Assembly (NCBI GenBank): GCA_009760885.1
Contig: CM019697.1
Location: forward strand, 28,946,710-29,010,709
Direction of reading: 5' to 3'
DNA from: Achatina immaculata
Lineage: Eukaryota; Mollusca; Gastropoda; Stylommatophora; Achatinidae
Length of the DNA: 64,000 nt
A program made the position numbers and the translations under genes. The notes beneath the pieces were generated by a model, which worked only from the letters and a program-made list of their open reading frames with translations, was not told the DNA's origin and made no database searches. This document shows positions 21,571 through 33,800 of this stretch, piece after piece. Numbering within the stretch: position 1 is the first letter of the stretch; every line of letters begins with the position of its first letter.

Positions 21571-21762
21571 CTATTAAATTTTTTTTTTTAAGAAACCAAT
21601 CCACTATTAAAATTTTAGTCACATCTTTTGATTACTTCCGGGGCGTTAAGTGCTACGATGGTTGACAGGAGAGAGATTTGTAAATGACGAACGGATGAAT
21701 GTAAACCGCTGGTTGCCATTCATATAAAAATTGGTGTAACTGTAAATTTCGAAGAGTCTAAT
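21570..21762 (+). promoter_or_regulatory. CHMP6: CHMP6 5' UTR / proximal promoter region
   Basis: About 190 bp lie between the GAATGAATGA tail of an L-B LINE end and the CHMP6 ATG. No TATA box at a convincing distance is seen. The segment has more CpG dinucleotides than the surrounding introns. Assignment as promoter and 5' UTR rests only on position. Confidence 0.35.
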
Positions 21763-21828
21763 ATGGGAAATCTGTTTGGAAAGAAAAACAAGCAGTCTCG
21801 AGTTACGGAACAAGACAGAGCAATTTTG
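21763..21828 (+). CDS. CHMP6: CHMP6 exon 1 (start codon exon)
   Basis: Encodes 22 residues beginning [20 protein letters not shown], with the Gly2 myristoylation site and a basic patch. The donor GTGAGT follows directly at 21829. Phase 0. This ATG is chosen because MGNLFG is the invariant CHMP6 start. Confidence 0.95.
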
Positions 21829-24800
21829 GTGAGTTACGAATGCATGCGTTATTTTCTGTTAGTCGATGGAACATCATTATTGCACATCGGACGATTAGTC
21901 CAAAAGCGATCCCATCTTCAGTATTTCCACCGATGTTTGGCGGCTAACGATACCAGTTATGTGTTGACTAAGCAGTTTTCTTTGCTTACCACTGTAGCGC
22001 TCTTGTTAGCCACTCCACGTTTGACGCTATGTTCATGGTTGCAGATTTAGAACTGTAGCTTGAATCGGCGATTCGACTAGCATCTCTGAGTACATTCAGG
22101 ATATCAGCCCGGTCAATTGCCTATCCACCCTCCACTGTAGCCAGTAAGTCTGTCTGCTCGTTCATTACCTCACACCCCCGCATGACTTGGCACAAAAACA
22201 GATTTTTGTCAACAGTGATCATCTCATTGACTCCAACTAGTGCTTTCACACCCAAGTTTATTTTTGAAAGCTACTTTTTCCCCCCAGGTGGGGGTAGTAG
22301 TAATTTACCCTCTTTTATATTTGTCAGAATGTAGACTAGGAAGTTCTCTATCTTATGATCTCTTCTGGTGCTACGGAGATCATGCGTCTGTGCTGAGACC
22401 GACTTGAGTATTTGTCACCAGAGTGTGCATCACCAGTGTTTTGGTCTTTGTTATTTTTGTTATTATCCTTTGTTATTTTCTGTTATGTAAGATTATTATT
22501 ATATTATTGTTATCTGAAGATCTCTGTGTGTCTTAAGATTTTTTTTTAATGTGATATATATATATATGGAAAATGAGCTAATGATTGCTAACACACTTTT
22601 TAAACAACATCCAAGAAGACTTTACACATGGACATCACCTGATGGGAAAACCAAGAATCAAACAGATTACATTTTAGTGCAAAGAAGGTGGAGATCAAGT
22701 ATAACATCAGCAAAAACTTTACCAGAAGCTGATTGTGACACGGATCATGAGTTATTAATAGCAGACATGAAGATAAAGATAAAAAAGACATTTAGGGGAT
22801 CAAGATCACTCCGCTTTGATCTTACAGAAATACCAGAACAATACGGTATAGAAGTGAAGAACCGTTTTGAAATCCTGATGGATGTACAGGAGGAGATGAC
22901 ACTAGATGAATTGGCTATGCAGGCCAGAGATATCTTATTAACAACAGCTAAAGACATGGTTCCAGTAAAGAAAACACAAAAGAATGGATGGATTACAGCA
23001 GGCACACTAGAACTGATAAAACAAAGTAGAGAAATGAAGATGCAATGGAAAGTGGCAAACAGCAACAGAGGAGTATAAATCTTTAACAAAAGTATGAAGA
23101 AACATAAGAAAAGACAAAAAACAATACATACAAGATTGTTGTGAAAGAATAGAAGAACATCAGAAGTGTGGAAGAGATAATGAAATGTTTAAAGAAATGA
23201 AGACATTGACGAGAAATGTCACACCTAAGCTAAATGTAATTTGTGATGAGATGGGGAATACTTGACAGAGATAGAGGAAATTCTAGAAAGATAGAAGAAA
23301 TATTGCAGAGGAATGTATGAAATAACCGACCATGAAAGCAGAAATCTACAGTGTGAATTATTATTGGAGGAGAAAGAACCCAAACCGACAATAGAAGAAG
23401 TTTTATGGGCAATAAAGAATCTGAAAAATGGTAAATCACCAGGATGTGATGAGATAACAGCTGAACTTATTAAAGCAGGAGGAAAGGAGTGTTCAACAAT
23501 CTATCATGCACTATTTAAAAAGATATGGCATTCAGGTATTTGGCCAAAAGAATGGAAAAGAACTGTATTCATACCACTGCCAAAAAACTGTAACCTGAAA
23601 TTATGCATAAACTTGCTTTAAATTCGTCAACACTAGCATCGCTCATATTCGGCATTTTCGCCACTAAATCACCGTGCAAAAGTAAAGTCTTCTTGCATAA
23701 TAGGGTCTCGCTAACACTATCTCCAGCAAGCTTCTTTTCTTTTCATTGATCCAAACTAACAATAATTTTTCTACTTCTTCTAACACTTTAGACCTTTGGT
23801 TCATTAACATAGTCACTCCTTTAGCCACATCACTCGTCTTTAGCCAATCTTTGTTCTTTAAGATCATACAGATCGTAGATTTAGGCATGTCGTACAGCCT
23901 GGCGAGATCAGAAACACGAACACCATTCTCATGTTTAGTTACTATTTCCTTCTTCATTTCTACTGTAATTAGGCTTCTTTACACCACTGTCACTAACACT
24001 TTTCACTTTCTTGGGAGCCATAATCGGGGTTAATTTAATACAAAAAGCAAAAAAAATTGTATCAGTAACACCACAGCAACAAACAATGTTCACAGCACGC
24101 AAACCTGAGTACAGCTGATGCAGTTCATGAGCCGAAAACATGGCGCCAAAGCCATGTTTGTGGCTTCATGTGCCAAGGCACTGTTCATGGGCTGAGTTAA
24201 AAAAACACACACACAGGTTCAGTTTTAGTTTTACACAAAGGTAGAAAGAGTGAGGAAAATGGGCAAGAACAAGAGTGGCAGAAGGTAAGATAAACACATA
24301 TACATGAAAACATACAAGAGTCCAGTATTTTTGGCAGAAACCTTTTTTTCAAGGATAACATAACCAGTGATGTAAAAGATGGCAGGAGATTTTTAACACT
24401 CTTGCCAGTATACTTGTGTATGAGTGTTCTACGTCGCCACATATTGTAGAATGAGAGTTGGGTGTGAGGTCAACAACCTCATCCTGAGACCCATCTAGAG
24501 CTGACTCTAGATGGGGAAAAAATTTGCCGTTATGGAATCTTGCTGAATTCTCAATAGTACTTAAGAACCGCTTCAGTGTCCTACAAGATGAAGCAGAAAT
24601 GTCCATACTAGAGTTCAATAAAACACTACAGGAAACAGCAAAAGAGGTGCTGGGATATCAGAAACGGAGAAAAGAGGAATGGATAAGCAAGATCACATGG
24701 GAAAAGATAGAGCAAAGAAAAGAAATCAAGAAAAAAATTACTGAACACCAAATCATAACGGCTTAAAGAACAAATTTTAAGTAATTATGCACAAAAAGAC

Positions 24801-27800
24801 AAAGAAGTGAATGAATCATGCCGTCAAGATAAACATCAATATTATGACAACTTAGCAGAAGCAGCAGAGAAAGCAGCATATACAAATGATATGAAAACCA
24901 TATATAAAATCACAAAGCAGATGACAGGTAACTTCAACACAAGATGTGAAAGTGCAGTAATGACACAAAATGGACAACTGGTCAGTGGAGAAAGAGAAAA
25001 AAATGAAAGATGGAGGGAACACTTTAACACCCTACTAAACAGAACACAAGCAGCACAAACAATAGACATACCTGAAGCAAAAACGGAACTAAACATCAAT
25101 ACAGGACCAATAACAATAAGTGAAGTAAAGGAGGCAATAAAGAAGCTAAAATCAGACAGGGTACCAGGTGAAGATGAAGTGACTGCTGAGATGTTGAAAG
25201 CAGAAGAAACAGAAACACTAAAACAACTTTGCCGGATATTACAACAAATTTGGGATCTAGAAAAAGCCCCAGAGGAGTGGAAAACTGGGCTTATAGTAAA
25301 ACTACCAAAGAAGGGTGACCTCAGAGATCGCAGGAACTGGAGAGGCATTACCCTCCTGCCACTCACCAGTAAAGTATTTTGCAGAATAATCATCAACAGA
25401 ATTCTACCAACACTTGAGGAAATACTTCAGAAAGAGCAGGCAGGATTTAGGAAAGGAAGATCATGCATAGACCACATATTTGTATTTAGACAAATATTAG
25501 AACAGGCAAATGAGTGGCATAGCACAACATATGCATTGTTCATAGATTTTGAGAAAGCCTTTCACAGTGTCCACAGAGATGCACAGTGGAAAATCCTAAG
25601 ATGGCATGGCCTCCCCCATAAGATAGTAAATGTAATCAAAGCCCTATACGAGGGTTTTCAGTGCAAAGTGATCTGTGGAGAACATACCTCCAGCAGCTTT
25701 AGGGTACAAACAGGAGTGAAACAGGGATGTGTACTATCACCAACATTATTTATCTTGGCAGTAGACTGGTTAATGAAGGAGGCAACATCAAGCAAACGCA
25801 GAGGATTACAATGGACCCTTGACACAGTGCTGGAGGACCTTGACTTTGCGGACGACATTTGCCTATTATCAAGCAGTCACAAAGATATGCAAGATAAAAT
25901 AAACAAGCTAACTCAGAATGCAAACAACATAGGACTAAAGATCAGCGTAGGAAAGACAAAGTTAATGAAGCAAAATGTGAACAACAGAAATGTACTCAGA
26001 GTAGATAGCAAGTTAGTGGAGGAGGTCAATGAATTTGTATACCTTGGCAGTAGAGTAGTAGAAAATGAAGACAGCATAGAGGACATCAACAGCAGACTTA
26101 CTAGAGCAAACCAGGCTTTTGCAGTGCTGCAGGCTGTATGGAAATAAAAAAAACTAAGCATAAATATGAAAATTAGAATATTTAAGAGTAATGTTCTAAG
26201 TGTACTACTCTATGAAAGTGAATGCTGGAAAAATCACCAAAACCATAGAAAACAAGTTGAATTCTTTCCAGACTAAATGTTTACGAAGAATTAGACAAAT
26301 ATTTTGGCCAAACACCATAAGAAATAACATCTTATTGGCAGAAATGCAGATGAAGCCACTGACAACAATTATTGAGGAAAGATGCTGGCGATGGTTGGGA
26401 CATGTGCTCCGAATGACTGACCACTTACTACCAAAAATAGCACTTATATGGACACCACAGGGGAACAGAAGTAAGGGTAGACCAAAAGAGACATGGAGAA
26501 GAACAACAGAAAGGATGTTGAGCAATAGAGGGCTCACCTGGGCAAGAGCAGAAAAAAAGGCGTAGGACAGGCATTTGTGGAAAACCCTTGCGGAACCCCC
26601 ATGTGCCTTGGGCACTTAAGGTTCAGAGAGAGAGAGAGAGAGATGGAATTTTGCAACAGTTGTAACCAAGGATCAAGGACACCAACTCTGCATGCCATTG
26701 ACAACGATTGAAAATTCGTAACAAAAATTGGATTTTGGAATGTAAGAACAATGGCCGCAAGAACAAAAACTGCTCAGGTAATAAAAGAAATGGATAGATA
26801 TCACCAAGATGTGTTTGGCACCAGTGAAATGCGATGGCCAGTAGCAGGGAAAAGAATGGCAGAAAACCATAAGTTAATAATATATTCCAGTAGAGAAGAT
26901 GGGAAATACTGAGAAGGAGGGGTATAATTATGTCACCTGCTGCAGCAAAACTATTCTAAAGCAGGTGCAGAAATTCAAATACCTTGGAGCAGTAATAACT
27001 TCAGATGGGAAATGCACAACAGAAATTAGGAACAGAATAGGCCAAGCAAAGACTGCATTTCAGACAGTGAGAAACATATTAACTAACACATCTTTATCAA
27101 TGAATGTTAGAAAACGAGTCCTAAAATGCTATATTGAACCTATCTTGTTATATGGAAGTGAATCATGGACAATAGGCAAGTCTGCACAAAAATCATTGGA
27201 AGCAGCAGAAATGTGGTTTATTAGAAGAATGTTGCGAATCCCCTGGACAGCAAAAATAACTAATGAAGAATGTATGAGAAGAGCTGGAGAGACAACAAAA
27301 CCTTGTCAAAAAGATAAGAGAGAGACAATGTACTTTCATAGGACATGCAATGAGAAGAGGGGGCATAGAAAATATTATAACAACAGGAAAAATAGAAGGA
27401 AGAAGATCAAGAGGAAGACCAAGAGAAATGATACTGGACAGTCTGATGGGATGGTGTGAGAGGAGATCACCAACTGAACTGATGGCCTGCATGAAGGATC
27501 GAGTACTCTGGAGAAGCATAATAGCCAACACCAGTCGGCACGGCACCTGATGATGATGATGCCTGCAGCAAATAGCCTTTCAGAATGGGAACCAATGAAC
27601 AGTCATATGATAAGAACACGATACAAAATAAGGCATGGAAAAATGACAGTCATACAATGCTATGCACCTACATACCATGCAGATGATGAAATAGAAGACG
27701 ATTTCTATTACCAACTACAACTCATCAACAAAGTACCTAAACACGACATCTTAATTGTCTTGGGAGACTTCAGCGCCAAGGTAGGAAAAGATAACACAAC

Positions 27801-30800
27801 ACAAACATCAAAAAAGTGATGGGGAAAGAAGGAATTGATACAATAAATCAGAATGGAGAAAGATTAATTGAGTGGTTTCCGATTGAAACAGGCATGAAAC
27901 AAGGATGTATATTATCTCTCTTGCTTTTTGGAATTACCGTAGACTTTATAATGAAAATATGCTGTACAGGTAAAATAGCCATTGATTGGGTACATGAGAC
28001 CCAAATAGAAGATCTTGATTTTGCAGATGACATAACTCTTATCAGTGACAATGTGAAATTGATGCAGGAAAAAACAAATTCCCCGTCCTCCTTGGCTAGC
28101 AAAATAGGTCTTGAATATAACAAAGACAAAATAACAGTTATGAAATTTCTCATAATCAAGAAAGAAGAATATACATTAGAAGGAACAGCTGCTGAGGAAG
28201 TAAACTAATTTGCATACCTTGGCAGCCACATAGACCAGGATGGTGACACCAGGAAGGTAGATAGAAGTGTATGGTGCAGTTTTACAAGGTGGCAGAGGGA
28301 GTGAGTAAAGTGAGAAAAAGGAGAAAAAAATGAGTAGAAAGTATGAGAGCGAGATGAAAATGTATAAATGAAAAACATACAACATCTGATATTTCGGCGT
28401 GAGCCTTTTTTTGAGGATTACATACACAAACTAGATGTGTAAGGACTCTATTCCTTTTTCCCAGCTTCTTAGGTTTTGACGTTTGTATAACGAGGATGTT
28501 GATTTCCAGGATCAAGGCCATAAAATGCTATATTCCTTCCGTCAACACAGCTATCCAGAACATGTTCTCTCATCATCTTGGAACCACATCAGCAATATAT
28601 CGCAGCAACTAGCCCTCACTCCTAAACCGCACTGTAGCTCAGACAGAGTTAAACTGGTACTCATGCAACACCCTCATAGTTTGGCAGTTAAAAACATACT
28701 GCTTCATTATCTCCATCTCCTCCAGACCGAGCCTGATACACGTGAACTTTTTGGGGAAACTCCAGTGGTTGCCTACAGACGGGACAAGAACCTCAGGGAT
28801 CTTTTAGTTTGAAGTCGCCTTAAGACAGATGACACTTTTTATGGTACCAGACATTGCGGATGCCGTAAATGCAACACTTGCCCATTTGTTGTCGAGGCTA
28901 GTCAGATCTCCTTCCCTAAGTCCACGTTATCAGTTCAGGAGGGTTTCACCTGCACTTCTTGAAATGTTATTTATGCTGTTATGTGCAAACGTTGTGGTAT
29001 GAAGTATATAGGGGAGACTGGTTTACGCTTAGGGGATTGTTTTCGCCAACATTTTAATGATGTTTCTAAGAGGGCCAGGACACCTGTGACTAAATATTTT
29101 TGCCTTAGCAACCACAGGGGAAAACATGACATTTCTGTTAGTGCAATCCGCTCTTGTTTTGCTGATGTATGATCTCGGAGAGTCCTCGAACAATGCCTTA
29201 TTTTCTAGGCTGGCTGTCTCCACCCATATCCATTCTGTCATCACTATCTAAACCTCTTGAAAAACATATACAAAAGTTAACTCTGCTCCACATGCAAGAA
29301 AACAGTCTACTAATAGACAGTCAGTCAGGTTTTAGACCAAATTACTCCTGCCACACAGCATTAACTAAAATGACAGAAAGCTGGCTGTCTAATATAAATG
29401 ATGACAAATTGTGTGGTGCTGTCTTTGTTGATTTTAAGAAAGCCTTCGATATGATTGATCATGAAATTCTTGCAAAAAAGCTGGAAGGCTATAGATTACA
29501 TCCTGACCTAACAAAATGTATTACATCTTTTCTCTCAGGTAGAAAACAAGTAGTTTGCTTTAGAAACAAAATATCTGGCTCATCTGTGGTTGATACCGGT
29601 ATTCCTCAAGGCTCCATTCTTGGTCCTCTTCTCTTTGCTATCTATATTAACGACCTACCACTACATTTAAAGCACTCTTCATGTGATCTTTTCGCTGACG
29701 ACTGTACTGTTTACAATAGTGAGTATGACATCAATAACCTACAGACAACGCTCCAAAATGATATAAACAGTTTGATTAAATGGAGTAATAAAAATGGTAT
29801 GTTGATAAACACCAACAAAACAAAATCCATGCTCATCACTACAAGACAGAAACTGCAAAATGCAACTAAAACTTCACTACAGCTTTGTGCTGGGACTAAG
29901 GCAATAGAAAATGTTCATGAACATAAAACCCTAGGACTCATCATTGATCAGCATTTAACTTGGAATTCTCACGTACATAACCTAACAAATTTGATTGCAC
30001 AGAAAGTTTACCAATTAGCCAAGATTAAACACTTTATCGACAAAAACACAAGAAAAATATACTACATATCACACATACAAACACACTTAGATTACTGTTC
30101 CACAATCTGGGATGGATGCTCAGTCTCAAACACAAAAAGGCTCCACTCACTTCACAAGCGAGCATTAAATCTTATTTGTGACAAACACCCAGTACAGACT
30201 GTAGATCAACATAAACAACTCAAAATTCTACCCCTCAAAAATAGAATCATTTTTAACAAAGTTAAGTTTGTTCACAGAATTCTGTCACACAATGCTCCGC
30301 CTTACTTGTGGTCACTGTTTACGTATAACACTAAACATAGCCAGCGTTTAAAAAACTGTCTTCTTCCTAAACCCAGAATTGATATGTACAAGAAAAGCCT
30401 TGCATACTCTGCAGTACAGCTCTGGAACACCCTCCCCTACAATTTAAAATCCATTGGTAATACTTCATCCTTTAACTCAAACCTGTTTCATTATTTCTTA
30501 TCTTATCTTATATCCTTCCCGTGCCGTTAGACGTCACATAGGGCTCGCAAAGTAGTTCGCCAATATTTCCTGTCTTCGGCGAGTCTTTCAACCTCAACAA
30601 AGGATTTTATGCCTGTTAACTTGGCCTCTCTTAATAATGTTCTCTTCAGAGTTTCACGCGGTCTGCCCCTTTTTCTTCGGCCTGTTATGTGCCACTTGAT
30701 AGCTTGTTTTGGGATTCTCTGCTCATTTCATTATTTACTTGCATGTAATTATATGCCTCCATAAAATAGCCAGCACTCTCTCAACACATGGCTCGTAAAC

Positions 30801-33800
30801 CATCAAGTACTTCAGTGACATAGTTAGAAAAGCAACTTGTTAGATATTGTTAGAAATTATTTTAATGTTTGTTTAAAAAAATATGTTAGAAGATCTGTAT
30901 TTACAATGTATTTTTATTTATGTATATGTCTGCGTGTGTATGTGTGCGTGAGTGCTATTTTATTAGGTTAATTACTTCTTCTCTTTTACCTTGAATGTAG
31001 TAGTTAAATCTTACACTCTTTTGATATGTTTTTACTAATTTAATTTGTATTTTTGTACTAAATCAAGTGTGTGGGAAGAATGAAAGATGGAGTGATGAAG
31101 GGCAGAATGTAAGACGGGCCTGCGTGCCCAATTCTTTACCCTTGAAAAATAAAGATTATTCATTCATTCATTCATTCATTCACCCAGCTGCAATTAACAA
31201 TATGTTCAGCTTCCTTTAACTTCTTTAGCTTTCCATCCACCCCCCCCCCTCTTTTTTTTGTTTTTTTGTTTTTTATTTTTTTTTTATTTTTGATTTATAC
31301 TCTCTTGTTTCTTTAGCTCCCCTCCCTATCGCCACCTTCTCCTCTTCTCTGGTGACCTATAGGTGTATAGGGTCTTGTTCTATTCACTAGTTTCACATTT
31401 TCTCCCTGCAGGTGTTGGTGTTCTTCGTTCATTATCTATCTGCTTCCCCTTCCCCCCCCATCCAACACCTTCTCCTCTAGCGGCTATCATGTTTCTATTG
31501 CCCTTCCCTCACCTGTTTTTCTCCCTCTCTCCACCTCTCCTTTACAGTTGGCTCTATCGGCTTATCCTTTGTGTGGCCCCACGTGGTCTCTATGCCTCAT
31601 CTAGTGGACATGCATTTCTCTGTATTTCCTACTTCTGGAGGTTGCTGCATTAGTTATACTTTTTTGTCTCGTTTGTGTATGAAATCCTTGAGAAAGGCTC
31701 ATGCAGAAATATTGGATATTGTATGTTTTTCATTTATACATTTTCATCTCACTCATACTTTCTATTCTTTTTTTTTCTCCCTTTTCTCACTTTACTCACT
31801 CCCTCGGCCACCTCATAAAACTGCACCATACACCTCTGTCTACCTTTATTATTAGAACCAGTTTTAATACAGTCGCCATCCCTTTTATCTGACACCAGGA
31901 AGGAAGTTACAATTCGAATTGCAAAAGCAGCATTGACCTTCAAGAATCTTGAGAACATATGGCATTCAAAAGTTATAAGCACAAGAACCAAGTTAAGATT
32001 ATTCAATTCACGTGTAATATCCACCCTCGTTTATGCATGTAAAAGCTGGAAAACAACTAAAGAAATAGACAACAAATTAGACTATTTTGAAAGTAAATGC
32101 TTAAGGAAAATACATGGTATAAAGTGTAACAAATTCAAGAACAATGCAGAAATAAGACAGATGAGCAAACAACAACCTGTCTCATGGGTGATAAGAAAAA
32201 GAAGATGGACATATGTCAGTCATGTGATGAGATGAAACAGTCAGAGGATCCCCAAAGAAGCTATCAAGTGGATCACAAAGACCGAAGAAAAAGAGGTCAA
32301 CCAAGTGAAACTCTGAAAAGGACATTGTTAAGAGAGGCCAGTTCAGTGGGCATAACATCCCTTGATGAGATTGAAAAACTTACTGAAGACAGGAAATATT
32401 GGTAACAACCATGCTGGCCCTATATGACGTTTAGTGGCATGGGAAGGATGTAAGATGTAAGATATATATAGATGTGAAGGATTTGCTCTTACTTCTTATT
32501 ATTAACATAATCATTTAAATATTACAGAGTGCTTGTTTAACAGTAGACAGTAATAAGTGGATGTTAAATTAAGAAAGAATTGATGATTTATTGTAAATTT
32601 GTAAGTTACCCTTTAGTTAAAAATAAATACTATGCCCCGTTGTTACATGCAGTTATAACTATAATTACATTTTGAATGTTATTTGTAATGATTAATTTGA
32701 CTGAAGCAAGATTAACAGTTAATGAAATTTTCAGACACTTGTATTGTGATTTTTAACTTTGCTGACTATTTATTTCCAGCAACTTAAACAACAAAGAGAT
32801 AAACTGAAACAGTATCAGAAAAAGATTAATGTCCAACTTGAACATGACAGAGAAGTAGCAAGAGCATTGCTAAAGGATGGGAAAAAAGAGTAAGTGTTGC
32901 TGTTATAGAGTACCTTACTTGGAGGCAGCTATCAGAGAAGGTACACTACCATGCTACATTTCAAGCTCAGTAGGGACCTTTCTTCAGTATGAGTTAAAAA
33001 AAAAAAGCATTCTGTAGTGCAGTAAAATCCATGTTTTTGAAATGATGAAGGTCAAAAGTGTTAATAGGAGCAACAAGAAAGTTCTTGTTTCATTCAAAAT
33101 TAAAGAAAAGCATATCCAGCAAAATTCTTTTTATCATTCTTACCTGGCCCCTGCTTTTGGAATGCGGTACATGGATAGTAGCATTATATCTTGTGTCTTA
33201 TGTTTTCCTGTCTTTGTGTGATTCCCAATTTTGTCTCAATTCATGTATTTCAGATGTTATTCTTTATGTACCTTTATTTTCTCTTTCACCATGAATCACA
33301 TGTTTCAAAAAAATGTGGTCAGAGTGTCTCCAATTTTGACTGCTTATGTTTATTGGTGCCTTTTTTTTTTTTTTGAAGTAAATATTTTTATCTACCAATG
33401 CTACAGACAAAAGCATTGCTTAGAGAGAGTTTACAACTGACAAGTTAAATTTTAGTTGAATGATGTGTTAAATAAGAACACTTCCAGGAAATACTTGATC
33501 ACCCACACCGAAAAGAATTAACAAATCTTGAAACTGACTTACCAATCCAACTAAATATCAGTCTAGATTAAATTACTTTGAATGAAAGTGAAACATCAGT
33601 TAATCTAATAGCTAACAGCAAAGCTACAGGTGAAGATGAAGATGAAATAACAGAAATGTTAAAAGCTATTAACATGAGACAACTACAGAGAATGTTTAAT
33701 AAAGTTTGGAAAGAAGAAAAGGTGCCATCTAAATGGAAAAAAGGAATAATTGTTAAAATACCAAAAAAAGGCAACCTTATTGACTGCAATAACTGGAGAG

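Larger units (their letters stand above)
28258..31889 (+). mobile_element. Penelope-like element with inverted termini, 14-bp TSD
   Basis: TSD TGACACCAGGAAGG at 28244-28257 and 31890-31903, both within L-A sequence. The left end (28258-28450) is an inverted copy of the right end (31680-31889): GTATGGTGCAGTTTTA against TAAAACTGCACCATAC. Between them are GIY-YIG coding remnants (28480-29245), a nested L-H LINE (29247-31185), and T- and C-rich 3' sequence (31190-31680). Terminal inverted partial copies and a GIY-YIG domain are typical of Penelope-like elements. The RT domain is missing. Confidence 0.8.
26648..32475 (+). mobile_element. L-A LINE copy split by L-D and a Penelope-like element
   Basis: L-A pieces: 26648-26949 (EN start, [20 protein letters not shown]), 27563-28257 (EN middle [16 protein letters not shown] and [37 protein letters not shown] near 28020), and 31890-32475 (thumb [11 protein letters not shown]-terminus, tail GATGTAAGATGTAAG at 32447-32461). 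The first gap is L-D and the second is the Penelope-like insertion, both with duplicated target sites. EN joins RT directly near 27875 ([11 protein letters not shown]), a deletion of the linker, fingers and motif A. Confidence 0.85.
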
